Source: Methanobacteriota archaeon
GTDB lineage: Archaea > JAADCQ01 > Methanopyri > Methanopyrales > Methanopyraceae
Assembly: GCA_027064425.1 (NCBI GenBank)
Contig: JAMOPO010000057.1
Span: 129,352 to 193,351, forward strand
Reading direction: 5' to 3'
Length of the DNA stretch: 64,000 nucleotides
In this document: positions 29,735 to 37,848 of the stretch, piece after piece
How the letters are laid out: every line of letters begins with the position of its first letter
How positions within the stretch are numbered: the first letter of the stretch is position 1
The notes under the pieces: model-generated
The model's database searches: none
Told to the model about the DNA's origin: nothing
What the model saw: only the letters and a program-made list of their open reading frames with translations
Made by a program: the position numbers and the translations under genes

Positions 29735-30799
29735 CTAGTCCTCGGGTAGGACCACGGCCCCCTCGTCCAGGACGACGACCATGACCCGCTGGCCTATTTC
29801 TAATTCTTTGACAGAGTCGGTCTCGAAGCAGTCGAGCGTCTCGCCCGTCCGCTCCAGCACGACCTGCGCGGGGGAGGTGCTCACCACGATGGCCGGCTCG
29901 GGCTTTAGGAGGCTGGCCTCGGTGAGCTCCTCCCAGTCCAGCTCAACCTTCGACCCGTCCGTTAAGCGTCGGAGGGTGCAGCGCGCGCCCACGCCCGCGA
30001 CCTCGTAGGGCGTCCCCTCGAGCTCGATCACGTCGCCCGGGCGGAAGTGCGGGATCCGGACGGAGATGGACGTGCGGTAGCGGCGCTTGCCCGTGCTCTT
30101 GTCGATGCCGACCAGCTCGTGAGACTCCTGGATGGTCCCCCCGAACTCGTCCACGATGCGTCGAGCCAGCTTCCGGGCGGCGCTGGTCGAGCCGAGGTAG
30201 AAGTCGATCCCCTCGTCCCGGTGCTTCACGTCCGAGACGAAGGCCATCGGGTCGCGCTTGAGCAGGGACTCCGCGGACCTCGTCACGAACTCCTCCAGCT
30301 CCTCCCGCTCGGACTCCGTCAGCTCGCCGCGGAAGGATCGAACCTGCAGGATGGCCTCGTAGAACCCGGACCGGTACTTCATGCACCGGTGGCAGAGGGT
30401 GAACTTGACCGGGACCTTGACCTGGTACTCCCGTCGGAGCCGCTCGCCCTCCACCTCCCACTCGCCCTCGATCAGGAAGGTGACGAGCACGCGGGCCCCG
30501 GGACCGCCCGGCTCGCCCTTGACCTCCAGCGGCCGGACGTCCAGCTCCACGTCCGGGAGGACCTTCAGGTTGTCCTCCAGCACGCGCAGGGCGTAGTCGA
30601 CGAGCAGGGACTCCACATCGCTCGCGTCCTCGGGCGGGTGCTCCCAGCGGAGGCCGGTGTTAAGGCTGAGGCACTGGGCGCAGACCTCGACCTCCAGGTC
30701 CTCCGGCACCTTCACCATCGGGTTCTCCTCGAGGAAGCACTCCGGGCACATCCCCTCGATGAGCGTGTCGACCTCGCGCCCGCACCGGTGACAGATCAG
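29735..30799 (-). CDS. nmd3: NMD3-like 60S/50S export and assembly protein
   Basis: About 354 residues. The N-terminal zinc knuckles are C-H-R-C and C-P-E-C, followed by CAQC and CHRC pairs. The rest resembles the conserved NMD3 core that binds the large subunit. The first Cys pair lies upstream of the first ATG (30751), and the open frame before it has no ATG, GTG or TTG. A CTG at 30799 is preceded by GGGGGTGA with 7-base spacing, so I take CTG as the start; ATG 30751 would remove half the zinc site. Confidence 0.88.
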   Translation of the reverse strand: MICHRCGREVDTLIEGMCPECFLEENPMVKVPEDLEVEVCAQCLSLNTGLRWEHPPEDASDVESLLVDYALRVLEDNLKVLPDVELDVRPLEVKGEPGGPGARVLVTFLIEGEWEVEGERLRREYQVKVPVKFTLCHRCMKYRSGFYEAILQVRSFRGELTESEREELEEFVTRSAESLLKRDPMAFVSDVKHRDEGIDFYLGSTSAARKLARRIVDEFGGTIQESHELVGIDKSTGKRRYRTSISVRIPHFRPGDVIELEGTPYEVAGVGARCTLRRLTDGSKVELDWEELTEASLLKPEPAIVVSTSPAQVVLERTGETLDCFETDSVKELEIGQRVMVVVLDEGAVVLPED

Positions 30800-30806
30800 C
30801 CGGGAC

Positions 30807-31901
30807 TCACCCCCTGTACGGCCGGTTGTTCGGCACGCCGACCGTGTTCCCCACTCCCACGATGATGACGGTCGAGCCCTCGGGGGCCTCCTCCGCCAGG
30901 CGAAGCGCGCGCTCGGCGGCCTCCTCCACGGCGTCCATCACGGGCTTCGGCATCGGGGTGACGGCCTCGGTCGCGCTCATCTTGATCGCGACCGCGTCGA
31001 GGTCGATGCCCTCGTCCGCGGCGATCTGCTCGATTTTGTAGCTCTCGTGCCCCGGGTCGCCCATCGCGACGCCCACGCCCTCGCTCACCTTTCCGGTCCG
31101 CTCACCCTCCAGTTTTAGGGCGGCGTCGATGGTGATGATCTTGGAAACATCCCCGTACTCCTTCACCAGGCGCTTAACCGTGCGACCCAGCCTGCCCAGG
31201 TTGCCGCCCGGCCCGTCCGCCTTGACGATGACCAGGCGGCGCCCCTTGTACTCCCGCTCGGCCACGACCGTGTCCTTCTCGATCTCGCGCGTCTCGGCGT
31301 CGCCGATCAGCCGGGCGGCGACCATCGGGCCGACGCTGTCACCGATGGGGACGCAGTCCAGGAAGGCCTTCGCGCCCTCGTAGTTGCTCTTGATGTACTG
31401 CTTGAGCTCGGGCAGGATCATCGTCAGCAGGAGCAGCAGCTGGAGATTGTTCGTCTTCTTAGCCGAGAGGAGGAGGTGGCGCAGGTACTGGGTCAGGGAG
31501 TGAATGGTGAACACGCAGGTGAGCGCCATGCTCATGTTGTCCACGTCGACGCCCTCACGCTTCCCAGTCAGCACGCGGGCGTAGGAGCGGAACTTGCTCT
31601 CACTGCGCTCAATGAGGTTCTCCAGTCGCTCGATGATCCCGTGCGGATCGAGCTGAACGGGCTGCACGATGAACAGGTTCGCGGCCCGGCGGACGATGGT
31701 CTCGGCATCCTCCCGCTCGCACCTCGCCCGGGAGACGACCATCCTCCGGACCTTCTCATCGATCTCGGAGATCTCGTCGATCTCGCTCTCGATCCGTCGG
31801 AGGAGGAGCCAGCGGTAGTAAAACTGGGCCAGGAGCCAGAACAGCACCAGGGACAGGACCAGGTACAGCAGGTTCTCCAGGAACGAGGAGTCCGCGGTCA
31901 C
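30807..31901 (-). CDS. DUF1512 family membrane-anchored archaeal protein
   Basis: 364 residues with one N-terminal membrane segment (about 9-30, YLVLSLVLFWLLAQFYY), a helical region, and a C-terminal alpha/beta domain (RRLVIVKADGPGGNLGRLG, KIITIDAALKLEG, VAIKMSATEAVTPMPKPV, VIIVGVGNTVGVPN). It matches the archaeal DUF1512 family as I recall it. Function unknown. It overlaps the methyltransferase gene by 4 bp and leads directly into nmd3. Confidence 0.85.
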   Translation of the reverse strand: MTADSSFLENLLYLVLSLVLFWLLAQFYYRWLLLRRIESEIDEISEIDEKVRRMVVSRARCEREDAETIVRRAANLFIVQPVQLDPHGIIERLENLIERSESKFRSYARVLTGKREGVDVDNMSMALTCVFTIHSLTQYLRHLLLSAKKTNNLQLLLLLTMILPELKQYIKSNYEGAKAFLDCVPIGDSVGPMVAARLIGDAETREIEKDTVVAEREYKGRRLVIVKADGPGGNLGRLGRTVKRLVKEYGDVSKIITIDAALKLEGERTGKVSEGVGVAMGDPGHESYKIEQIAADEGIDLDAVAIKMSATEAVTPMPKPVMDAVEEAAERALRLAEEAPEGSTVIIVGVGNTVGVPNNRPYRG

Positions 31902-32623
31902 GAGCCTCCCCCCGACCCGTCCCCGGACCTGGAGTAACCCTCGACCCTCCTTCTCGCTTTCTCCAGGATCCAGAGCAGGGCCTTCACCTCCTTGTCGGTG
32001 CAGCGGGCCCGGGCCAGGAACCGACGGAACGTCGTCCGGACGTTGTCACGACGCACCTCATCGATCCCGAGGGCGCGCATGAGGCGGTCGAGCGAGTCCA
32101 CGAGCACCTCCTTCTCCCGCTTGGTCGCGGGGCGACCGTAGCGCTCCGGCACGTGCTCCTCCCTGGTGAGCTCGTAGAGGGTGACGGCCACGGAGTGGGA
32201 TAGGTTCATTGAGCGGTACTCCTCGCTGGTCGGGATGAACATGGTCGCGTCGCACAGCTTGATCTCCCAGGTCCGGAGTCCCCGATCCTCGGGCCCGAAA
32301 ACCAGGGCGATCTTCTCGCAGTCGGAGAACTGCTCTCGCACCTCCCAGGGCATCATCGGGTCCCGGGCGGGGGTTGAGCCAAGCACGGCGGTGGTAGCCA
32401 CGGCCGCCTCCACGTCCTCGATGGCCTCCTCCAGGGTGTTCACTATCCTTGCCTCCCTCAGCACGTCCAGCGCGTGCATCGCTCGGGCCACCGCGACCTC
32501 ACCAAGCTCGGCCCGAGGTCGGACGAGGAAAAGTTCCTTCACACCGAAGTTCTTCATCGCCCGGGCAACGTGACCGACGTTCCCGTCGTACTTGGGCTCG
32601 ACGAGCACCACTCGGATCTCCAA
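31898..32623 (-). CDS. SPOUT RNA methyltransferase, TrmJ-like
   Basis: 241 residues with a SpoU/TrmH fold: VVLVEPKYDGNVGHVARAMKNFGV (motif 1), ALVFGPEDRGL (motif 2) and IPTSEEYRSMNLSHSVAVTLYEL (motif 3, the SAM-binding trefoil knot). TrmJ 2'-O-methylates C32 in tRNA. The C-terminal 80 residues are helical, as in TrmJ. The TTG start faces the divergent GNAT-ABC gene 26 bp away. Confidence 0.88.
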   Translation of the reverse strand: MEIRVVLVEPKYDGNVGHVARAMKNFGVKELFLVRPRAELGEVAVARAMHALDVLREARIVNTLEEAIEDVEAAVATTAVLGSTPARDPMMPWEVREQFSDCEKIALVFGPEDRGLRTWEIKLCDATMFIPTSEEYRSMNLSHSVAVTLYELTREEHVPERYGRPATKREKEVLVDSLDRLMRALGIDEVRRDNVRTTFRRFLARARCTDKEVKALLWILEKARRRVEGYSRSGDGSGGGS

Positions 32624-32649
32624 CGCCCACTACCTCCGGGGTGCCGTCC

Positions 32650-34584
32650 TTGATCGTCGGCACGGTCCGGAACGACTTCAAACGCCGGAGATTAAACTAC
32701 TGGGAGGGACGGGTCGTCCTAGAGACGGAGGACGGCGACGAGGTCACGCTTCACCTCCCCGGCACGATCGCGGGGTGGCTGACCCGGGAGACGAAGGTCC
32801 GCATCAAGGGCGCGGAGGACGAGGAGATCGACGTGTTCGAGGACGACGTGACCGTGGAGCGGGAGTACGAGGGCGAGTGGGTGCAGGTCTGGCCACCCTT
32901 CGAGACCGAGGTGACGCTGGAGCGCACGGACGTGATGGGCGAGGAGATCTACCGGTACGAGCTCCGGGCCCGGGAGGCCATCTACAAGGAGGACTTTGAG
33001 TACATCGTCGGGCTCGAGCAGTACCACTACGCCTCGGAGAAGGACGTGGTGGCGATCTGGGCGTGCCGGGAGTGCGGGAAGGTCATCCGGGCCAACGTTC
33101 GACCTGAGGAGTGCTCCAAGTGCGGCTCCACGCAGGTCGAGCTCCGGGCGATCAGAGGCTCGCTACCCGCCTCGCGGTTCATGGTCTTGGAGCTGACCAA
33201 CGGCGAGGAGTACGAGCCGGACATCGTGGCGTACGTCCGCGTGGACCCGCCCATCCCGAAGCTGAACCGGCGGCTGGACGGGACCGTGGAGCGGAACATC
33301 CGGGAGCGGGTGTTCTCCGAGGACTGGTTCCACCCCACCTTCGAGCCGGAGCGCGGTAAGACGGTGGAGGAGATCCTGCACCGGTGCGACACGCGCGTAG
33401 CGCGGATCGCCCGGGTCGTCGTGCACCCGGAGTACCGCGCCGACGGCATCGGGCGCACGGCGGTGCAGGCGGCGGTCAAGTGGGTCAAGGAGGCGCGCAT
33501 CCCGGAGATGAAGGGGAAGAAGCACCTGATCGAGGTCATCGCGCAGATGGCCCGCTACCACCCGATCTTCGAGAGCGTGGGCTTCGTGTACCTGTGGGAC
33601 ACGGGCTCGGGCCGCCCCTACCTGGTGAAGCCGCTCACGAGGAAGGCGAAGCGCATGGTCTCCAAGTTCCTGAGGGAGGACCAGCAGGCGCGCAGGCACG
33701 GTGGCCGGCTGTACCGCTCCCGACTGAAGAAGCTCGAGGTGGAGCCGCTGGAGGGACCGATCCGGGTCAAGGGCCTGCACAAGATGTTCACGGCCGAGCT
33801 GGACGTGAAGGGCTTGCCCCAGGAGATCGTGGAGCTGCTGGAGGCGTTCGGCGTCCTGCACCGGCGCATTCAGCAGTACGCACTGCAGGACGTGAACCTG
33901 GAGGTGGAACCGGGCGAGCTGGTGGTGGTCGTAGGCCCCAGCGGGGCGGGCAAGACGACGCTCGTGCGCATGATCATGGGGGCGCACGAGGAGTTCCTGG
34001 AGTCCATCCGGAAGGAGCTGCTGCGGAAGCTGTCCTCCCCGATCGTGTCGCGGGCGCTCTACTCGATGGGGACCACGCCGGAGGAGGTCGTGGAGGAGCT
34101 CGTCGAGGAGATGTACCGGCCGGACAAGGGCAAGGTCGAGCTACCGGACAACACCAAGCTGGAGGCGATGATCCCGGGCGAGGTGGAGCCGGACATCGAC
34201 CCGGGCGTCACCATCATCGAGGACCTGGTGTCCGTCACGGGCGACGTGCACCTGGCCGTGGAGATCCTCAACCGCTCGGGCATCTCGGACGCGGTCCTGT
34301 ACCGCAGCCCGTACGAGCGCCTGTCGCCGGGTCAGAAGGAGCGGGTAAGGCTGGCGCGGATGATCGCGGAGGGCGCGAACCTGCTGGTCATCGACGAGTT
34401 CTGTTCGCACCTGGACCCGAAGACGTCGATGAGGGTGGCGCGCAGCTTCTCCGAGATGTGCCGCGAGCTGGGGATCACGGCGATCATCATCACGCATCGG
34501 TCCGAGGTGATCGACGCGCTCGCACCGGACAAGATCGTGTACGTGGGTTACGGGCTGGTGGGGGTGGAGGAGCGGGAGGAGTGA
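32650..34584 (+). CDS. GNAT acetyltransferase fused to ABC-type ATPase (COG2401-like)
   Basis: 644 residues in three parts. An N-terminal beta-rich domain contains a C4 zinc ribbon (CRECGKVI and ECSKCGS, near 140-160). A GNAT-type domain (about 240-330) has RVVVHPEYRADGIGRTAVQAAV. A C-terminal ABC ATPase (about 400-640) has GPSGAGKTTL (Walker A), LSPGQKERVRLARM (signature) and LLVIDEFCSHLDP (Walker B). It is soluble, so not a transporter. Its archaeal family is described as ABC ATPase fused to a predicted acetyltransferase. The TTG at 32650 follows GGGGTG; GTG 32641 is an alternative. Confidence 0.85.
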   Translation: MIVGTVRNDFKRRRLNYWEGRVVLETEDGDEVTLHLPGTIAGWLTRETKVRIKGAEDEEIDVFEDDVTVEREYEGEWVQVWPPFETEVTLERTDVMGEEIYRYELRAREAIYKEDFEYIVGLEQYHYASEKDVVAIWACRECGKVIRANVRPEECSKCGSTQVELRAIRGSLPASRFMVLELTNGEEYEPDIVAYVRVDPPIPKLNRRLDGTVERNIRERVFSEDWFHPTFEPERGKTVEEILHRCDTRVARIARVVVHPEYRADGIGRTAVQAAVKWVKEARIPEMKGKKHLIEVIAQMARYHPIFESVGFVYLWDTGSGRPYLVKPLTRKAKRMVSKFLREDQQARRHGGRLYRSRLKKLEVEPLEGPIRVKGLHKMFTAELDVKGLPQEIVELLEAFGVLHRRIQQYALQDVNLEVEPGELVVVVGPSGAGKTTLVRMIMGAHEEFLESIRKELLRKLSSPIVSRALYSMGTTPEEVVEELVEEMYRPDKGKVELPDNTKLEAMIPGEVEPDIDPGVTIIEDLVSVTGDVHLAVEILNRSGISDAVLYRSPYERLSPGQKERVRLARMIAEGANLLVIDEFCSHLDPKTSMRVARSFSEMCRELGITAIIITHRSEVIDALAPDKIVYVGYGLVGVEEREE

Positions 34585-34594
34585 TCACTCCTCC
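34575..34594. repeat. Palindrome formed by the abutting stops of two convergent genes
   Basis: GGAGGAGTGA followed directly by TCACTCCTCC is a perfect 20-bp inverted repeat centred on the junction of the two stop codons. Confidence 0.7.
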
Positions 34595-35016
34595 TCCGGC
34601 GGGACAACGATCACCGGGCACGGGGCCCGCGTCACCACGCCCTTCGCCGTGCTGCCCAGGATGAGCCCCTTGACGCCGGAGAGGCCCCGGGTCCCGATCA
34701 CGATCAGGTCCACGTCCCGCTCCTTCGCCTCGTCCACGATGCCCTGCACCACGGAGGGAGCCTCCACGACGACCGGCTCCGCCTCGACGCCCTCCTCCTC
34801 GGCCATTTCGCAGACCTCGTTCACCAGCTTCTCCGCCTCCTCCACGATCTCCTCGGGGAGCGTGTAGGAGGGCTTGGTGCCGAGCGGACTCCAGAGTGGA
34901 ATCACGTGCACGGCGATGACGTCGGCGTCGAACTGCTTCGCGATCTCGATGCCAACCTTGGCCGCCTGCTTCGAGTTCTCGGAGCCGTCGGTCGGGATCA
35001 TGATGGTTTTGAACAC
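34585..35016 (-). CDS. Universal stress protein (UspA family)
   Basis: 143 residues. KTIMIPTDGSENSKQAAKVGIEIAKQF is the usual start and VDLIVIGTRGLSGVKGLILGSTAKGVVTRAPCPVIVV carries the ATP-binding G-x2-G-x9-G-S/T motif, so this is the nucleotide-binding type. The GTG at 35016 lies behind GGGGGG. It is divergent from the Cys-rich gene and shares with it a symmetrical TATA-like element. Confidence 0.93.
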   Translation of the reverse strand: MFKTIMIPTDGSENSKQAAKVGIEIAKQFDADVIAVHVIPLWSPLGTKPSYTLPEEIVEEAEKLVNEVCEMAEEEGVEAEPVVVEAPSVVQGIVDEAKERDVDLIVIGTRGLSGVKGLILGSTAKGVVTRAPCPVIVVPPEEE

Positions 35017-35046
35017 AACCAGCCCCCCTCGAGACCGAGGTTCCAC

Positions 35047-35059
35047 CGGTATAATACCG
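35047..35059. promoter_or_regulatory. Symmetrical TATA-like element shared by divergent genes
   Basis: CGGTATAATACCG reads almost the same on both strands. It lies 31 bases before the uspA-like start and 22 bases before the GTG of the Cys-rich gene, so it could serve both directions. Confidence 0.5.
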
Positions 35060-35080
35060 TGTCGATCGGGGGCGCGCCGG

Positions 35081-35464
35081 GTGCACCCCATGGCGGAGAG
35101 GCACTTCAAGCGCCTGGACGAGGAGGGCGTGCGCGAGCCCCTCGGACCGCGTGAGGACTGCGAGTATTACCCGTGTCACTTCGAGGGTCAGGACTGCACC
35201 TGGTGCTTCTGTCCCCTGTACCCGTGCCTGGACGAGAGTCTGGGCGGGTGGGTGAGAACTAGGGACGGGTCCGAGGTGTGGGGGTGCCAGGACTGCGACC
35301 TCGTGCACCGGCCGGAGGTGGCGGAGCTGCTGCTGCGCGAGCTGCTCCAGCTGGGCGACGGGAGCATCCTGGAGGGGGTTAAGGTGCTGGAAGAGGATGA
35401 GGAGGTGAAGCGGCGCCTGCTCGAGCGCATCAAAGCGAAACGCGGAAGCCGGCGGCGGCCCTGA
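35081..35464 (+). CDS. Cysteine-rich small domain protein
   Basis: About 127 residues. The N-terminal half has eight or more Cys in the order DCEYYPCHFEGQDCTWCFCPLYPC, then WGCQDCDLVHRP, the pattern of the archaeal Cys-rich small domain (PF04071-like), likely a zinc or Fe-S site. The C-terminal half is a charged helix. Some relatives are next to cobalamin genes, but nothing of that kind is here. GTG 35081 fits the ribosome binding site better than ATG 35090. The 3' end overlaps the convergent ASCH gene by 35 bp. Confidence 0.78.
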   Translation: MHPMAERHFKRLDEEGVREPLGPREDCEYYPCHFEGQDCTWCFCPLYPCLDESLGGWVRTRDGSEVWGCQDCDLVHRPEVAELLLRELLQLGDGSILEGVKVLEEDEEVKRRLLERIKAKRGSRRRP

Positions 35465-35867
35465 CGGCGTCGAGCAGCTCGTAGTCGATGCGGAACAGCG
35501 GGTTCGGGTGGAACTCGCGGTTCAGCTCGCGCCGGACGATGTCCTTCAGGTCCTGGAGCGGAACGGGGTTCGGGTACCGGACGGGGTCGGCGAGCTCGAT
35601 CAAGTAGGCGTGCTCCTTCCCGTCGAGGTACTCGCGAAGCTCCTCCGGGGAAGTCTTGGCGGCCGCGGCGATCTCGTCCAGGTTGTCGTCGACCCTGACC
35701 CGTCTGATCCCGTTGATGCGTGCCTCGCCGAGGACGGCCTTGGTCGGGCTCGACGCGTACACGACGCACGTGTCCTCGTTCACGATGGTCGTGGGTAACC
35801 AGCGGCGGACCTCGACGGTCTTCACGCCGCTGAGGATCATGTCCGCGTACCGGGGCTTGACGGACAT
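35430..35867 (-). CDS. ASCH/PUA-like domain protein
   Basis: 145 residues. SVKPRYADMILSGVKTVEVRRW is the typical opening of ASCH domains, and VVYASSPTKAVLGEARI is the central strand pair. ASCH proteins are predicted RNA or nucleotide binders. The C-terminal third (NREFHPNPLFRIDYELLDAV) is specific. I use ATG 35867; TTG 35879 and GTG 35873 are possible. This is the second ASCH domain in the window after the HisA fusion at 2049. Confidence 0.78.
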   Translation of the reverse strand: MSVKPRYADMILSGVKTVEVRRWLPTTIVNEDTCVVYASSPTKAVLGEARINGIRRVRVDDNLDEIAAAAKTSPEELREYLDGKEHAYLIELADPVRYPNPVPLQDLKDIVRRELNREFHPNPLFRIDYELLDAVRAAAGFRVSL

Positions 35868-35979
35868 CCACACCGGCAAGCCGCGGCGGCCCGTCGCGAT
35901 CCCTTTTCAGATAGTTTTTGTAATCTTTCCACCTGGAATTAGCCCTGCGAGGAACTAGGAAGGGGGCGTTGGCGGGAGG

Positions 35980-36001
35980 GCCGGGCCGCTCCCGGTCCGG
36001 C
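35980..36001 (-). terminator. GC-rich hairpin after mer
   Basis: GCCGGGCCG, loop CTCC, CGGTCCGGC. On the minus strand it begins 18 bases past the mer stop with one A-C mismatch. It may be the mer terminator, but there is no T-tract. Confidence 0.35.
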
Positions 36002-36018
36002 TTGACTACTGGCTTGGA

Positions 36019-37074
36019 TTACTCCTTGAAGTGCGGGATCACCTCCTCGCCGATCAGCTCGATGGCCTTCTCCTTGTCCGGGCCGATCGGTGAGCCGACG
36101 ACCACCTGCGTCACTCCGGTCTTGAGGAGCTCCTCGATCTTGTCGATGACCGTGTCCGGGTCGCCGGCGATGGAGAACGCCTCGATCATGTCCTCGTCGA
36201 CGAGGCTGATGGCCTTACCGAAGTCACCCTTCTGGATCGCCTCGGCGATCTGCTCGGCCTTCTCCTTGTCGATGTCGTGCCGCTCCAGGACGACGTCGGG
36301 CGCGCCCATCACGATGAACGCGACGACGATCTTGGTCTCCTCGATGGCCTTGTCCTCGTCCTTGTCGATCGAGAAGCACGTGTAGGCGGCGACGTCGATC
36401 TCGTCCAGGCTCCGCCCCGCCTCCTTAGCACCCTCCTCGATGTGCGGGATCGCCTCCTCGAAGTCCTTCGGGTGGGACGCGTTCACCAGGACGCCGTCCG
36501 CGATCTCGCCGGCGGTCTTCAGCATGATCGGACCCTGAGCGCCCATGTAGAACGGGATCTTGTCTCCCTGGATGGAGCGCGCGTTCACGTCCGCGGTCCC
36601 GGTCTTCACGAACTCGCCCTCGTACTCGACGGGCCCGCCCTTCAGGTACTCGTAGATCAGCTCCTTGACCTCCTTAATCGCGGTCGCCGGACCCACCTCG
36701 TCCTCGCTCTCGAAGTTCCAGATCGGCACCTTGCACGGGAAGGGCATGCCCATCTTCTCGAACGTAGCCTTGTCACCCGGGCCCATTCCGAGCACGGCCC
36801 GACCGCCGGAGATCCAGTCCAGCGTGGCGATGTTGCTGGCCGTGACCAGCGGGTGCCGGGTGTACGGGTTCGTGATTCCCGGCCCGAGCCTGATCTTGTT
36901 CGTGATCACCGCCGCCAGCGTCAGCACACCCATGTAGGAGTAGTTGTTGTAGTGGTCGCAGATCCACGCGTACTCGAACCCGTTGTCCTCCGCCACCTTG
37001 ATCAGGTGGGCGATCTTCGTGGGCTTGTCGTCCGGCAGCAGCTCGATTCCGAAGGACACCTCCTCTTCCGCCAT
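36019..37074 (-). CDS. mer: F420-dependent methylenetetrahydromethanopterin reductase
   Basis: 351 residues, the methanogenesis enzyme that reduces methylene-H4MPT to methyl-H4MPT with F420H2 in the cytoplasm. It belongs to the bacterial-luciferase-like TIM-barrel group: GIELLPDDKPTKIAHLIKVAEDNGF, WICDHYNNYSYMGVL, GITNPYTRHPLVTAS and AVLGMGPGDKATF. It is acidic, as is common for proteins working in high cyclic-DPG salt. ATG 37074; a strong TATA lies about 38 bases upstream. It is a lone gene. Confidence 0.98.
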   Translation of the reverse strand: MAEEEVSFGIELLPDDKPTKIAHLIKVAEDNGFEYAWICDHYNNYSYMGVLTLAAVITNKIRLGPGITNPYTRHPLVTASNIATLDWISGGRAVLGMGPGDKATFEKMGMPFPCKVPIWNFESEDEVGPATAIKEVKELIYEYLKGGPVEYEGEFVKTGTADVNARSIQGDKIPFYMGAQGPIMLKTAGEIADGVLVNASHPKDFEEAIPHIEEGAKEAGRSLDEIDVAAYTCFSIDKDEDKAIEETKIVVAFIVMGAPDVVLERHDIDKEKAEQIAEAIQKGDFGKAISLVDEDMIEAFSIAGDPDTVIDKIEELLKTGVTQVVVGSPIGPDKEKAIELIGEEVIPHFKE

Positions 37075-37108
37075 GGGCGCGGCCCCGGGAGGAACGCGGG
37101 GGCGCGCG

Positions 37109-37116
37109 TTTATATA
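37109..37116 (-). promoter_or_regulatory. TATA box of mer
   Basis: TATATAAA on the minus strand, 35-42 bases before the mer ATG. It is the strongest archaeal TATA box seen in the window and fits a highly expressed methanogenesis gene with a short leader. Confidence 0.75.
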
Positions 37117-37260
37117 CGGGAGGACGGCGGCGCGGGGCGAATTGGAGTTATTGATTTCTGTCGCGTTCGGGCGTCGAGCGTGCCTCCACGCGGCCTCCCC
37201 GGTGGTGTTATACCGCGCAGTGAGGGTGCAGCCTGGGGGCCTCGGAGGTTGGCGCGGAGC

Positions 37261-37845
37261 GTGACGGTGGGGGAGATCGCCCAGCGGAAGGTGATCACCG
37301 GTAGTGAGGCGGAGACCGCGGAGGAGCTGGCTTACAAGATGCGCGAGCACGGCATCGGCAGCGTCGTGATCGTGAACGAAAAGAACGAGCCGATCGGGAT
37401 CGTGACCGAGCGGGACCTGGTCATCAAGGTCGTCTCGCGCGGCCTCAAGCCGGACGAGGTCGTCGCGAAGGAGATCATGTCGTCGCCCGTGATCACGGTC
37501 GAGGAGGACGTGGACGTGAACGAGGCCGTTGAGATCATGGCCAACAAGGGCATTCGCAGGCTCCCGATCGTGGACGAGGACGGTAAGCTCGTGGGCATCG
37601 TGACCATGCAGGACATCCTCCGCGTGGAACCGCACATCCTGCGGACCATCGAGGAGGAGATGGAGAGGTTCAAGGAGGAGCTGCGGGAGGCGGAGGAGGT
37701 GGAAGAGACCGTCGAGGGCGTGTGCGACCTCTGCGAGACGTACTCGGAGGAGCTGCGGTTCGCCGACGGGATGTGGGTCTGCCCGGAGTGCTACGAGGAG
37801 GTCCTTGGCCGCGAGATCAGCGAGAGCGAGCTGGAGGAGGAGTGA
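37261..37845 (+). CDS. Two-CBS-domain protein with C-terminal zinc ribbon
   Basis: 194 residues. Two CBS domains (about 1-60 and 68-125) have the paired GIGSVVIVNEKNEPIGIVTERDLV and GIRRLPIVDEDGKLVGIVTMQDIL motifs that bind adenine nucleotides. A charged linker leads to a C4 ribbon (CDLCETY and CPECYEE). Archaeal CBS-ribbon proteins are thought to be nucleotide sensors. GTG 37261 sits 10 bases after GGAGG. A four-CBS protein follows 3 bp later. Confidence 0.88.
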   Translation: MTVGEIAQRKVITGSEAETAEELAYKMREHGIGSVVIVNEKNEPIGIVTERDLVIKVVSRGLKPDEVVAKEIMSSPVITVEEDVDVNEAVEIMANKGIRRLPIVDEDGKLVGIVTMQDILRVEPHILRTIEEEMERFKEELREAEEVEETVEGVCDLCETYSEELRFADGMWVCPECYEEVLGREISESELEEE

Positions 37846-37848
37846 CCC

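Noticed and set aside
34480-34500. TCATCAC on the plus strand as a minus-strand C box
   Set aside because: No TCAG at 12-nt spacing; coding for IIITHR of the ABC ATPase.
32650-34584. ABC ATPase as a transporter subunit
   Set aside because: It has no membrane segments and no permease neighbour, and is fused to GNAT and zinc-ribbon parts.
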